This document shows, in pieces, positions 22,965-32,340 of a DNA stretch of 34,973 nucleotides. The notes under the pieces were generated by a model. It saw only the letters and a program-made list of their open reading frames with translations, was not told the origin of the DNA and ran no database searches. Both the position numbers and the translations under genes were made by a program. Positions within the stretch are counted from its first letter, which is position 1; each line of letters starts with the position of its first letter. Source of the DNA: an uncultured bacterium (lineage in GTDB: Bacteria; Cyanobacteriota; Vampirovibrionia; Gastranaerophilales; Gastranaerophilaceae); assembly GCA_902796305.1 (NCBI GenBank), contig CADBOJ010000112.1, forward strand, positions 1-34,973. The letters run 5' to 3'.

Positions 22965-22993
22965 ATTATACAATAACAATTTGATTAATTCAA
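22965..22993 (-). promoter_or_regulatory. Sigma70 promoter of kdsA with predicted leaderless start
   Basis: TTGAAT, 17-nt spacer, TATAAT on the minus strand, with the -10 ending 7 nt before the kdsA ATG. It is the best-supported of the leaderless candidates in this window, since both hexamers match. Confidence 0.55.
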
Positions 22994-23020
22994 AAATTGA
23001 TAAAATTGTAAATGTTACTA

Positions 23021-23049
23021 TTGACAGAAACAAAAAAATTTGTTATACT
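23021..23049 (+). promoter_or_regulatory. Consensus sigma70 promoter of trpR-trpB
   Basis: A perfect TTGACA, 17-nt spacer and TATACT lie 28 nt before trpR. The strong core overlaps an operator palindrome, the usual layout for a repressible promoter. Confidence 0.7.
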
Positions 23050-23068
23050 GTTTCTATAAATAGAAACA
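23049..23068. promoter_or_regulatory. Palindromic operator, probable TrpR site
   Basis: TGTTTCTATAAATAGAAACA is a 20-bp inverted repeat (8-bp arms) starting on the last base of the -10 and covering the expected transcript start. An extra half-site AGAAACA lies just after the -35 (23026-23032). Position predicts autorepression of trpR-trpB. Confidence 0.55.
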
Positions 23069-23077
23069 AATTAAATT

Positions 23078-23353
23078 ATGGAAAACATTTTAGAAATATC
23101 TGAAATATTTACAAAATTAAAATCAAAAGAAGAAGTTTACTCGTTTTTACTTGAGCTTTTGACCGAATCCGAGCTTATTGATATATCCAAGCGATGGCGT
23201 ATTTTAAAAATGCTTTGGGATGGGTGTACGCAAAGGGAAATTTCATCCGAATTAAATGTAAGTTTATGCAAAGTCACCCGCGGAGCAAAAATAATAAAAA
23301 ACAAAAATGCTGTTACTACTAAATATTTAAAGGATATAAACCATGATAAATAA
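23078..23353 (+). CDS. trpR: Trp repressor (TrpR family)
   Basis: 91-aa TrpR family repressor. The segment [20 protein letters not shown] aligns with E. coli [20 protein letters not shown], and the helix-turn-helix [20 protein letters not shown] with NELGAGIATITRGSNSLKA. Co-repressor residues are kept: T29 (T44), R39 (R54), R68 and G69 (R84, G85); position 88 is Ile instead of Ser. The TRG segment is closer to genuine TrpR than to the Firmicute YerC form. No Shine-Dalgarno precedes ATG. Its end overlaps trpB by 11 nt, so it is probably an autoregulated tryptophan-responsive operon. Confidence 0.85.
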   Translation: MENILEISEIFTKLKSKEEVYSFLLELLTESELIDISKRWRILKMLWDGCTQREISSELNVSLCKVTRGAKIIKNKNAVTTKYLKDINHDK

Positions 23354-24533
23354 AATTGAAAACTACGAACAAATTAACGGATTTTTTGGCGAATACGGCG
23401 GTCAATATGTAGATGAAGAATTAAAAGAAGAATTTAACAAAATTTATGATGAATTTTTAAAATTGACAAAATCGGAAGATTTTAAAAATGAATTAAACGA
23501 ACTTTATAAACAATATTCGGGCAGACCGACGCCAATTTATTTTGCAAAAAATTTATCAAAAAAATACGGGAATGAAATATATTTAAAAAGAGAAGACTTA
23601 AACCATACAGGTGCTCATAAAATTAATCACTGTCTCGGAGAAGCTTTACTCGCTAAAAAAATGGGCAAGAAAAAAATCATAGCAGAAACGGGCGCAGGAC
23701 AGCACGGAGTTGCAACAGCAACGGTTGCGGCACTGTTAGGGCTTGAATGTGATATTTATATGGGCGAGGTTGATATAAATAAAGCAATTTCTAATGTTAA
23801 TAAAATGAAATTACTCGGAGCTAATGTAATATCTGTTACATCAGGCTCAAAAACTCTTAAAGAAGCGGTTGATGAAGCTTTTATCGCATATAAAAAAGAA
23901 TACAAAACCGCATTATATGCAATCGGTTCAGTTGTAGGACCTCATCCTTTTCCTGCTATTATTGAATATTTTCAATCAATAATCGGGCGGGAGGCAAGAA
24001 GCCAGTTTATTGAAATGAAAAATTGTCTTCCTGATTACGTTATAGCATGTGTTGGCGGTGGTTCAAATGCTATTGGTATGTTTGACGGATTTTTAAATGA
24101 CAAAAGCGTTAAAATAGTAGGAGTTGAGCCTCTTGGGAGAGGGGAAAAATCAGGTGAAAATGCGGCAAGTATAAATTACGGAAAAGACGGTATTATTCAC
24201 GGGTTTAAATGTAAACTTTTACAGGATAATGCAGGAAATCCGATAGAAGCTTACAGCATTGCAAGCGGGCTGGATTATCCCGGAGTAGGTCCGAAACACT
24301 GTTACTTGAAAGATATCGGAAGAGTAGACTATGAAACAATAAGTGATAAAGAAGCGCTTGATGCTTTCTTTGAGCTCTCTAAAACCGAAGGGATAATTCC
24401 TGCTCTTGAAAGCTCTCATGCTGTTGCTTACGGAATAAAACTTGCAAAAAATAATCAAAATAAAAAAATTCTTATTAACTTATCCGGAAGAGGGGATAAA
24501 GATATTGATTTTATTTTAAGCAACTGTAAGTAA
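23343..24533 (+). CDS. trpB: Tryptophan synthase beta chain
   Basis: 396-aa TrpB1-type PLP enzyme condensing indole with serine. Signature blocks: [32 protein letters not shown] (PLP Lys), [13 protein letters not shown] (catalytic Glu), [10 protein letters not shown], the [12 protein letters not shown] phosphate loop, [12 protein letters not shown] and ALESSHA. Length and motifs are intact. AAGGA precedes ATG inside the trpR end. No trpA follows; gyrB is next. So either trpA lies elsewhere or this enzyme works on salvaged indole, as in the chlamydial trpRBA setting. Confidence 0.95.
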   Translation: MINKIENYEQINGFFGEYGGQYVDEELKEEFNKIYDEFLKLTKSEDFKNELNELYKQYSGRPTPIYFAKNLSKKYGNEIYLKREDLNHTGAHKINHCLGEALLAKKMGKKKIIAETGAGQHGVATATVAALLGLECDIYMGEVDINKAISNVNKMKLLGANVISVTSGSKTLKEAVDEAFIAYKKEYKTALYAIGSVVGPHPFPAIIEYFQSIIGREARSQFIEMKNCLPDYVIACVGGGSNAIGMFDGFLNDKSVKIVGVEPLGRGEKSGENAASINYGKDGIIHGFKCKLLQDNAGNPIEAYSIASGLDYPGVGPKHCYLKDIGRVDYETISDKEALDAFFELSKTEGIIPALESSHAVAYGIKLAKNNQNKKILINLSGRGDKDIDFILSNCK

Positions 24534-24539
24534 ATATTT

Positions 24540-24567
24540 TTGCAAATATTTCCCTTTATAGTAAAAT
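24540..24567 (+). promoter_or_regulatory. Promoter of gyrB
   Basis: TTGCAA, 16-nt spacer and TAAAAT, 32 nt upstream of the gyrB start, followed by AAGGGGAG as ribosome site. Confidence 0.45.
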
Positions 24568-24587
24568 ATAGTTAAGATACTAAATAA

Positions 24588-27050
<2,463 letters not shown>

Positions 27051-27059
27051 AAAATATTG

Positions 27060-27092
27060 CAGGCAGAGCATTTATTTTGCTTTGCCTGTATT
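27060..27092 (+). terminator. Probable terminator of gyrB
   Basis: CAGGCAGAGCA (27060-27070) pairs with TGCTTTGCCTG (27078-27088, one G-T pair) around a 7-nt loop. The T-tract after it is poor, so efficiency is uncertain. Confidence 0.5.
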
Positions 27093-27095
27093 TAA

Positions 27096-27141
27096 ATAAA
27101 AAAAACCTGTTAAATATCTAAAACAGATAAATAAACAGGTT
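27096..27141 (-). terminator. Terminator of the secreted HExxH protein gene
   Basis: On the minus strand AACCTGTT (27134-27141) pairs with AACAGGTT (27104-27111), with an inner ATCT/AGAT helix, followed by a run of eight T. It lies downstream of the convergent gene at 27175. Confidence 0.75.
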
Positions 27142-27174
27142 AAAACATAAAAAGAGTGGGAAAGGGAAAATAAA

Positions 27175-27741
27175 TCAGTTTAATCCGGCGTATACAGGGT
27201 TTGTTGCTATAAGGCTGTTAATGCCTTGAACGCCTTTCTTTGCTTTTAGTTTAGCTATATAGTTCTCTCTTTTAGCCAGCGGCTCTGTTGCATAAGCAAG
27301 AGTTTTATTTCTTTTTGTAAATTCGCTCCATGCTTGTGTTTCAGACATCCATGCCCTCAATTCTTCGACTCTGGAATTTGTAAATGTGTGGTGTTGTGAT
27401 TCGTGTGCAAGTAAACATGCTATACATTCAGGGCTTGCACTTCTGTGTTCTGCGTTTATATAAATAACAAGACCATTATTTTTTGTTTTAACCGTAAGTG
27501 CTTCACAATCCCCGTAGCCATACATTTTAAAATCTCTAAACATTACTCTGATTGGTTTTTTTGTTGCATTATATCCGTTTAAAATTGCAATTACGTCTTT
27601 TCTTCCGATAGTTTCAAGGGAAGTTATGGCGCTTGTCAATTTAGCATTGGTTGTAATTTTGGTATAGTCGGCTGCGAATAAATCCTGCGTACCGAATAAT
27701 AACGCAAAAACAACATATAGGGAAATGAGAATTCTTTTCAT
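27175..27741 (-). CDS. Secreted HExxH putative metallopeptidase-like protein
   Basis: 188-aa protein with a Sec signal peptide (about 1-23, cleavage after LFA). The motif HESQH (H113-E114, H117) in CLLAHESQHHTF fits a zincin HExxH, with candidate third ligands E126, E127 or E134 in the following helix. Three Cys (C79, C106, C109) may form a disulfide. The small size resembles minigluzincin-like peptidases, but no known family is certain. AAAGG lies 7 nt before ATG, and it is alone in its transcription unit. Likely periplasmic or extracellular. Confidence 0.65.
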   Translation of the reverse strand: MKRILISLYVVFALLFGTQDLFAADYTKITTNAKLTSAITSLETIGRKDVIAILNGYNATKKPIRVMFRDFKMYGYGDCEALTVKTKNNGLVIYINAEHRSASPECIACLLAHESQHHTFTNSRVEELRAWMSETQAWSEFTKRNKTLAYATEPLAKRENYIAKLKAKKGVQGINSLIATNPVYAGLN

Positions 27742-27942
27742 TGTAATACCTTTAAATAAAAAATATTTTTACTTTATATAACTTGTATATCCTTACGTAA
27801 TATTCTTATCGGCATTTTTATTTTTAACTTTAGTATTTAGTGTCAGATTTACATTATTTATTTACAAAAGTTAATATTGTTTTTTCCGCTCCCAAAAAGG
27901 GCGATTAAAACTTACTATAAATGGGTTTAACCTTAATAAACC

Positions 27943-28497
27943 ATGATTAAAATTCAACACATTAAATTTCAAATATTATTTTGCTTATTTTATTCTATAA
28001 TCTTGTATTCAATTTTTATTCCTCTGGCATGCTGGTGTTATGAACCCGTTCAAACCGTAGTTATTACAAAAGAGGATATACTTAACGCAAAACCAACACC
28101 CTACAAAGTGCAATTTTCGGATAAAGAAAGACATATAATTGAGGTTATGGAAAAGAGACATTTTCCGAGGACTTATCCGGAGTTTGATGATGCCTTGAGG
28201 CTTAAAAATCTTGAATATGAACTTCTCGGGCGAGTTTGGGAGTTTACTCCGAAAGAAACAAGAATAAAAAAACTCAAAATCGCTTCATCTAATACAATGC
28301 TTATAGGTACAGCTCTTCCGCCATCTATTAACTCAAGAAGGAACGCAAGAAGAATGCGTAATGATTCCGTTCAATTAAGAAAAAGGGACGACGTTGGGTT
28401 AATAGACGGATTTTTAAGGTTGATTAATCCCGAAAAATATGAAGAATACAGAAAATACAGTGAAGAACTATATAATAAATACGATACCGAATATTAA
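27943..28497 (+). CDS. Membrane-anchored protein of unknown function
   Basis: 184-aa protein with one N-terminal hydrophobic segment (about 10-30) ending in PLACWC, either an uncleaved anchor or a poor lipobox. The rest is strongly charged. Two similar segments, RLKNLEYELLGRVW (about 86-99) and RIKKLKIASSN, suggest a short internal repeat of R-x-x-x-L. No domain is recognised. There is no Shine-Dalgarno, and a GGTTTA/TAAACC inverted repeat (27924-27942) touches the ATG. A TATAAA at 27916-27921 could be the -10. It stands 73 nt before nrdG. Confidence 0.65.
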   Translation: MIKIQHIKFQILFCLFYSIILYSIFIPLACWCYEPVQTVVITKEDILNAKPTPYKVQFSDKERHIIEVMEKRHFPRTYPEFDDALRLKNLEYELLGRVWEFTPKETRIKKLKIASSNTMLIGTALPPSINSRRNARRMRNDSVQLRKRDDVGLIDGFLRLINPEKYEEYRKYSEELYNKYDTEY

Positions 28498-28570
28498 TTT
28501 TGTTAATTATAAATTTACTTCCGATTACATGCTGTGCTAAAATACATGTCATAAGAGGAGTTTATTTTTT

Positions 28571-29077
28571 ATGAATTACCATAACATCACCAAAGATGAC
28601 ATGTTAAACGGTGACGGTCTTAGAGTTGTTCTTTGGACTGCGGGTTGTACACATTGTTGCGAGGGGTGTCAAAACCCTCAAACTTGGGATGTCTCAGGCG
28701 GTATACCTTTTGACGCTAAAGCCGAAGAAGAACTTTTTTGTGATTTAAATAAAGATTATATTTCTGGAATAACCTTTTCGGGCGGAGATCCTATGCATCC
28801 TTTTAACAGGGAAGAGGTATTAAGGCTTGCTAAAAAAGTAAAAGAATTATATCCGAAAAAGACTGTTTGGCTATATACGGGATTTTTATTCGAGGAATTA
28901 AAAGATAAAGTTGATTTATCAAATATTGATGTTCTTGTAGACGGAGAGTTTAAAAAAGAATTGAATGATAATAACCTCCATTGGGTTGGAAGTTCCAATC
29001 AAAGAATAATTGATGTGCCTAAAACTCTTGAAAAGGGTGAAGTTGTGCTTCACTGCGAACTGACCGATAAAAAATAA
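28571..29077 (+). CDS. nrdG: Anaerobic ribonucleotide reductase activating protein (NrdG-type)
   Basis: 168-aa radical SAM activase that installs the glycyl radical in NrdD. The cluster motif CTHCCEGC is C26-x3-C30-x2-C33, followed by NPQTWD and the ITFSGGDP SAM loop. WLYTGF-x-x-EEL and the closing GSSNQR-x-IDV are NrdG features. The length fits the family. No nrdD lies nearby. A bidirectional terminator follows directly. Confidence 0.92.
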   Translation: MNYHNITKDDMLNGDGLRVVLWTAGCTHCCEGCQNPQTWDVSGGIPFDAKAEEELFCDLNKDYISGITFSGGDPMHPFNREEVLRLAKKVKELYPKKTVWLYTGFLFEELKDKVDLSNIDVLVDGEFKKELNDNNLHWVGSSNQRIIDVPKTLEKGEVVLHCELTDKK

Positions 29078-29104
29078 AAAATCGAGATATTGCTCTCGAT
29101 TTTT
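29077..29104. terminator. Bidirectional Rho-independent terminator
   Basis: AAAAATCGAGA (29077-29087), loop of 6 nt, TCTCGATTTTT (29094-29104). It separates nrdG from the convergent gene at 29132 and can act in both directions. Confidence 0.85.
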
Positions 29105-29131
29105 GGAGTCTAGAATGTATAGGTTAGTTTT

Positions 29132-30241
29132 TTATGCGAATATTTTGAATGTTTTTTCTACGTTATCTTCAATTACCTTGTTTACGGCATCCATTTCGGT
29201 TTTGATTGCGTTTTGTTCGGTATCCAGCTGATTTAATTTTAATTCAAGATTTTGGTCTTCTTTTTGTATGATTTCCGTTTTGCTGTTTATATCAGATATG
29301 GTTTTTTCATATACGGATTTTTGATATTCATATTCGTTAAATGCGTCATTATATCCTTGTTCATCGTATTCTTTTTTGGTTGAAAGCGAGAATTCTTTAC
29401 CTTTTAATTCTTCGGGGTAGCTTTCATCATTTGAAATTACTATATTGCTTAATCTTCCGTTTTTAGATTTGGTTAATTCCCCGATTACGGTTGTTGTTGA
29501 ATCTTTGTAATATGTATATGCATTACGAGGTGCAACCTTATTATTTTCTTCGGTAGGATTCATCATGGCATCAAGTTCTCTATCCGTAACAAAGTGATTA
29601 ACACCTTTTGAATCCTGATAGAAGTAATATGTTATAGGTGTATCATCATCATATTTTTCTTTAGTGCAGCAAGTGCCGTAACCGTCAATTAAAGTGGTAT
29701 TTGCGGGTACTTTATAGATTTGGCTCGGGTCACTGCTTGTAGCACCCTTATTTATGCTGAGTTCTCCTTTTTCATTTAAAGGATTGTCATTATTCGGGTC
29801 GTATATTAATTTTTGAGTATAAGAAGAAGCCGTACTTTCATTTGAGCCGTTTTGTCTGGTTAAATTTATTTTATAAATACCGTCTTCTACCGTAGGGGTA
29901 TTAATTGTGTATGTTGTAGTTGTTTCTTTTTGTATTTCTTCTTTTCTGCTTAATGTGATTTTATATTGATTTTCAGCAGTATAAGTTTTTGTGTAGTTTA
30001 CGATTGTATAATCTGATGATGCATAATCACCTGCAGAACCGTCAAGAGAATATACATAATTATAATATTCAGATTGAACAGGAGGTGTCGGTACTTCAAG
30101 ACCCATCATCTGATTTAAAAGATTGGCGCTTTCGTTTGCTAAAGCGGTTCTTTCTTGGTTAATCTGCTGACCTTGATATTCAACATTACTTTTTCTTGAT
30201 GTTAAACCCAGGAATCTTGCCTGGCTTGCTGCCATACCCAT
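29132..30241 (-). CDS. Unknown protein with a MAASQAR-type N-terminus, possibly flagellar-associated
   Basis: About 369 aa, mostly Asn/Thr/Tyr-rich. The first 50 residues (MAASQARFLGLTSRKSN, then EYQGQQINQERTALANESANL) form a helical block of a kind I associate with lineage-restricted Melainabacteria proteins near flagellar genes. The C-terminus (about 300-369) is a long coiled coil (SKTEIIQKEDQNLELKLNQL). No signal peptide is present, so it could leave through a flagellar-type exporter; this is inferred. The chosen ATG 30241 has GGAGG 11 nt upstream; a first ATG at 30259 sits on the GGAGG itself (ATGGAGG). Confidence 0.55.
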   Translation of the reverse strand: MGMAASQARFLGLTSRKSNVEYQGQQINQERTALANESANLLNQMMGLEVPTPPVQSEYYNYVYSLDGSAGDYASSDYTIVNYTKTYTAENQYKITLSRKEEIQKETTTTYTINTPTVEDGIYKINLTRQNGSNESTASSYTQKLIYDPNNDNPLNEKGELSINKGATSSDPSQIYKVPANTTLIDGYGTCCTKEKYDDDTPITYYFYQDSKGVNHFVTDRELDAMMNPTEENNKVAPRNAYTYYKDSTTTVIGELTKSKNGRLSNIVISNDESYPEELKGKEFSLSTKKEYDEQGYNDAFNEYEYQKSVYEKTISDINSKTEIIQKEDQNLELKLNQLDTEQNAIKTEMDAVNKVIEDNVEKTFKIFA

Positions 30242-30327
30242 TACTGTCATCGCCTCCATTGTTATTGTTTACATATAGAGTTACGGTATATATTTAATGA
30301 AACTTGAGGAAATTAAATAATAATTTT

Positions 30328-30359
30328 ACAAAAATTAATGAAACTTCACAAAAATTAAT
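30328..30359. repeat. Direct repeats overlapping the pflA promoter
   Basis: ACAAAAATTAAT occurs at 30328-30339 and 30348-30359, 20 nt apart (two helical turns). TTAATGAAACTT occurs at 30294-30305 and 30335-30346. The copies flank and cover the pflA -35, as expected for a regulator site. Confidence 0.45.
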
Positions 30360-30373
30360 CAATATGTTATAAT
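30345..30373 (+). promoter_or_regulatory. Promoter of pflA
   Basis: TTCACA, 17-nt spacer and a perfect TATAAT, with TG one base before the -10 (TGT-TATAAT). It starts 28 nt before pflA. Confidence 0.65.
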
Positions 30374-30401
30374 TAAATTTCATAAGACAAGAATAATTAT
30401 T

Positions 30402-31154
30402 ATGGCTCAAACAGTAGGAAATATTCACTCAATAGAATCTTTAGGAACGGTTGACGGACCCGGTATACGCTTTGTTGTATTTTTGCAGGGATGCCCGATG
30501 AGGTGCATGTATTGCCATAATCCTGACACCTGGGATTTTAATATAAAACAAAAAATGAATATTGATGAAATATTAAAAAAATACGACTCGGTTAAAGAAT
30601 TTTTAAAAAACGGCGGATTAACGGCAACCGGAGGAGAACCTCTTGCGCAAATTGAATTTGTAACAGAGTTGTTTAAGCAGGCAAGAGCAAAAAATATTCA
30701 TACCACTCTTGATACTTCAGGGATAACTTTCAGGGAAGATAATCTTGAAAAATTTGATGAATTAATTAAATATACGTCACTTGTTATGCTTGATATTAAA
30801 CATATTAATAACGAGGAGCATGTTAAATTAACAGGACATTCCAACCAGAGAATTTTAAGTTTTGCAAAATATCTGTCGGAAAAGAAAATTCCTGTTTGGA
30901 TAAGGCATGTTGTAATTCCCGGAATTACATACAACAAAACATATTTAAGACAGCTTGGTGAATTTTTGTCGACATTAAACAATATACAGGCGCTTGATGT
31001 TTTGCCTTATCACAATATGGCAATTGTAAAATATGAAAAATTGAAAAAAGAGTATCCTTTAAAAAACATTCCGCCTCTTACAAAAGAACAGGCAACTGAT
31101 GCAAGGAATGTAATCCTTGATGCCATGAGAGAAGCGAAAAGAAACCAAGGATAA
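30402..31154 (+). CDS. pflA: Pyruvate formate-lyase activating enzyme
   Basis: 250-aa radical SAM enzyme that introduces the glycyl radical in pyruvate formate-lyase. Motifs: SLGTVDGPGIRFVVFLQGC, the cluster C31-x3-C35-x2-C38 (CPMRCMYC), then HNPDTW, TATGGEPL and TLDTSG, plus KLTGHSNQRI and the late YHNMAIVKYEKL. Length is standard. No pflB lies in the window. The start has no clear ribosome site. Convergent flhB ends 3 nt away. Confidence 0.93.
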   Translation: MAQTVGNIHSIESLGTVDGPGIRFVVFLQGCPMRCMYCHNPDTWDFNIKQKMNIDEILKKYDSVKEFLKNGGLTATGGEPLAQIEFVTELFKQARAKNIHTTLDTSGITFREDNLEKFDELIKYTSLVMLDIKHINNEEHVKLTGHSNQRILSFAKYLSEKKIPVWIRHVVIPGITYNKTYLRQLGEFLSTLNNIQALDVLPYHNMAIVKYEKLKKEYPLKNIPPLTKEQATDARNVILDAMREAKRNQG

Positions 31155-31157
31155 TAT

Positions 31158-32333
31158 TCAGTTATTGTTTTCGGGCGGGTTTTTGAAAAAATTTTCTTTG
31201 TTTTTTTTGATTTCGTTTGTTGCTTGAATGTCGCCTTTTTTCTTGGCTGTTTTTTCGATTTTTCTTTGTTCTTGTACCGTTGTTTTCTTGAGTTTATAAA
31301 CAAAGATAAGAATTTCCGCTATTGCTTTATATAAGTCAGGCGGAATTTGCCTGTTGATTTCAACAAATCTGAATAAAGCACGGGCAACGGGCGGATTTTC
31401 AATAACCGGAATATTATGCTCGCGGGCAATAGTTTTAATTTTTTGCGCAAAAAGTTCTGTACCTTTTGCAACAAGCATCGGACTTTCCATCTTTTCAGCA
31501 TCGTATTTAACAGCACATGCTATATGTGTCGGATTGGTTACAACAAAATCACAGGTTGTAACGGCGTCCATCATTTTTTGCTGGAGAAGCTGCTGTCGTC
31601 TTTGCCTTAAGGCTGCTTTTACGTTGGGGTCGCCTTCCGAGTTTTTGTATTCATCCTTCACTTCTTTAAAAGACATTTTCTGGTCTTGCAGGAATTTCCA
31701 TTTCGTGACCCCGTAGTCGGCTGCCGCTATTACAAGAAATGCAATTCCGGCTTTCAAGACAAAATCCAGCAAAAGCGAGCCGAATTGAATTAATACCGCA
31801 AAATGGTTATCAATTGCGGCAAGTGCAAGAATTGCTTCAAAATGGCTTGTATATACCATATATCCGATAACACCGAGAACAATTACTTTTAAAATATTTT
31901 TTAATAAATCAAAAAGCGTTTTCGGATTGGCAAGATTTTTGAAATATTTTGCAGGATTGAATTTATCGGCATTAAATTCCATTGGTTTTGTCGTAAATAA
32001 AGGGCCGATTTGAATCATATCTCCCATAATACCCACAAATGAGGCAAGAAGAAGTATCGGAAGCAATATAAGAGCCGTCGGGATAACGGTTTTTGTAAAA
32101 AGATAGGCATAACCTATTTCATCCAGATGTTTGTTTGGAATTTGCTCGTATATTATTGTGAATAATGCGGTAAGCTGTCCCCAAATAATCGGGGCAATAA
32201 GATAAATTGCACTAAACATGATAATTATTGCAATAGCAGTGGATAAATCCTTCGATTTTACCACCTGACCGTTTTCACGTGCTTTTCTTAGTTTTTGCTG
32301 GCTTGCTTCAAATTGTTTATTTTCGTCACCCAT
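31158..32333 (-). CDS. flhB: Flagellar type III export gate protein FlhB
   Basis: 391-aa export-switch protein of the flagellar secretion gate. Basic N-terminus (QKLRKARENGQVVKSKDL), four hydrophobic helices (about 31-58, 83-105, 145-165, 182-207), then the cytoplasmic domain with KMSFKEVKDEYKNSEGDP and the self-cleavage site N267-P268-T269-H270. Cleavage at NPTH switches substrate from hook to filament. A Lys-rich tail (about 355-391) extends past the usual end. It begins 7 nt after the HerA-like/Tudor gene, so the two are co-transcribed. Confidence 0.92.
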   Translation of the reverse strand: MGDENKQFEASQQKLRKARENGQVVKSKDLSTAIAIIIMFSAIYLIAPIIWGQLTALFTIIYEQIPNKHLDEIGYAYLFTKTVIPTALILLPILLLASFVGIMGDMIQIGPLFTTKPMEFNADKFNPAKYFKNLANPKTLFDLLKNILKVIVLGVIGYMVYTSHFEAILALAAIDNHFAVLIQFGSLLLDFVLKAGIAFLVIAAADYGVTKWKFLQDQKMSFKEVKDEYKNSEGDPNVKAALRQRRQQLLQQKMMDAVTTCDFVVTNPTHIACAVKYDAEKMESPMLVAKGTELFAQKIKTIAREHNIPVIENPPVARALFRFVEINRQIPPDLYKAIAEILIFVYKLKKTTVQEQRKIEKTAKKKGDIQATNEIKKNKENFFKNPPENNN

Positions 32334-32340
32334 AAATTAA

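Noticed and set aside
23078-23353. YerC/YecD annotation for the small HTH gene
   Set aside because: The [11 protein letters not shown] segment and the kept co-repressor residues match TrpR better, and trpB follows in the same transcript.
30294-30359. CRISPR or insertion-sequence remnant suggested by short direct repeats
   Set aside because: Only two copies of 12 nt, no regular spacer array, no cas or transposase genes; they fit promoter elements better.
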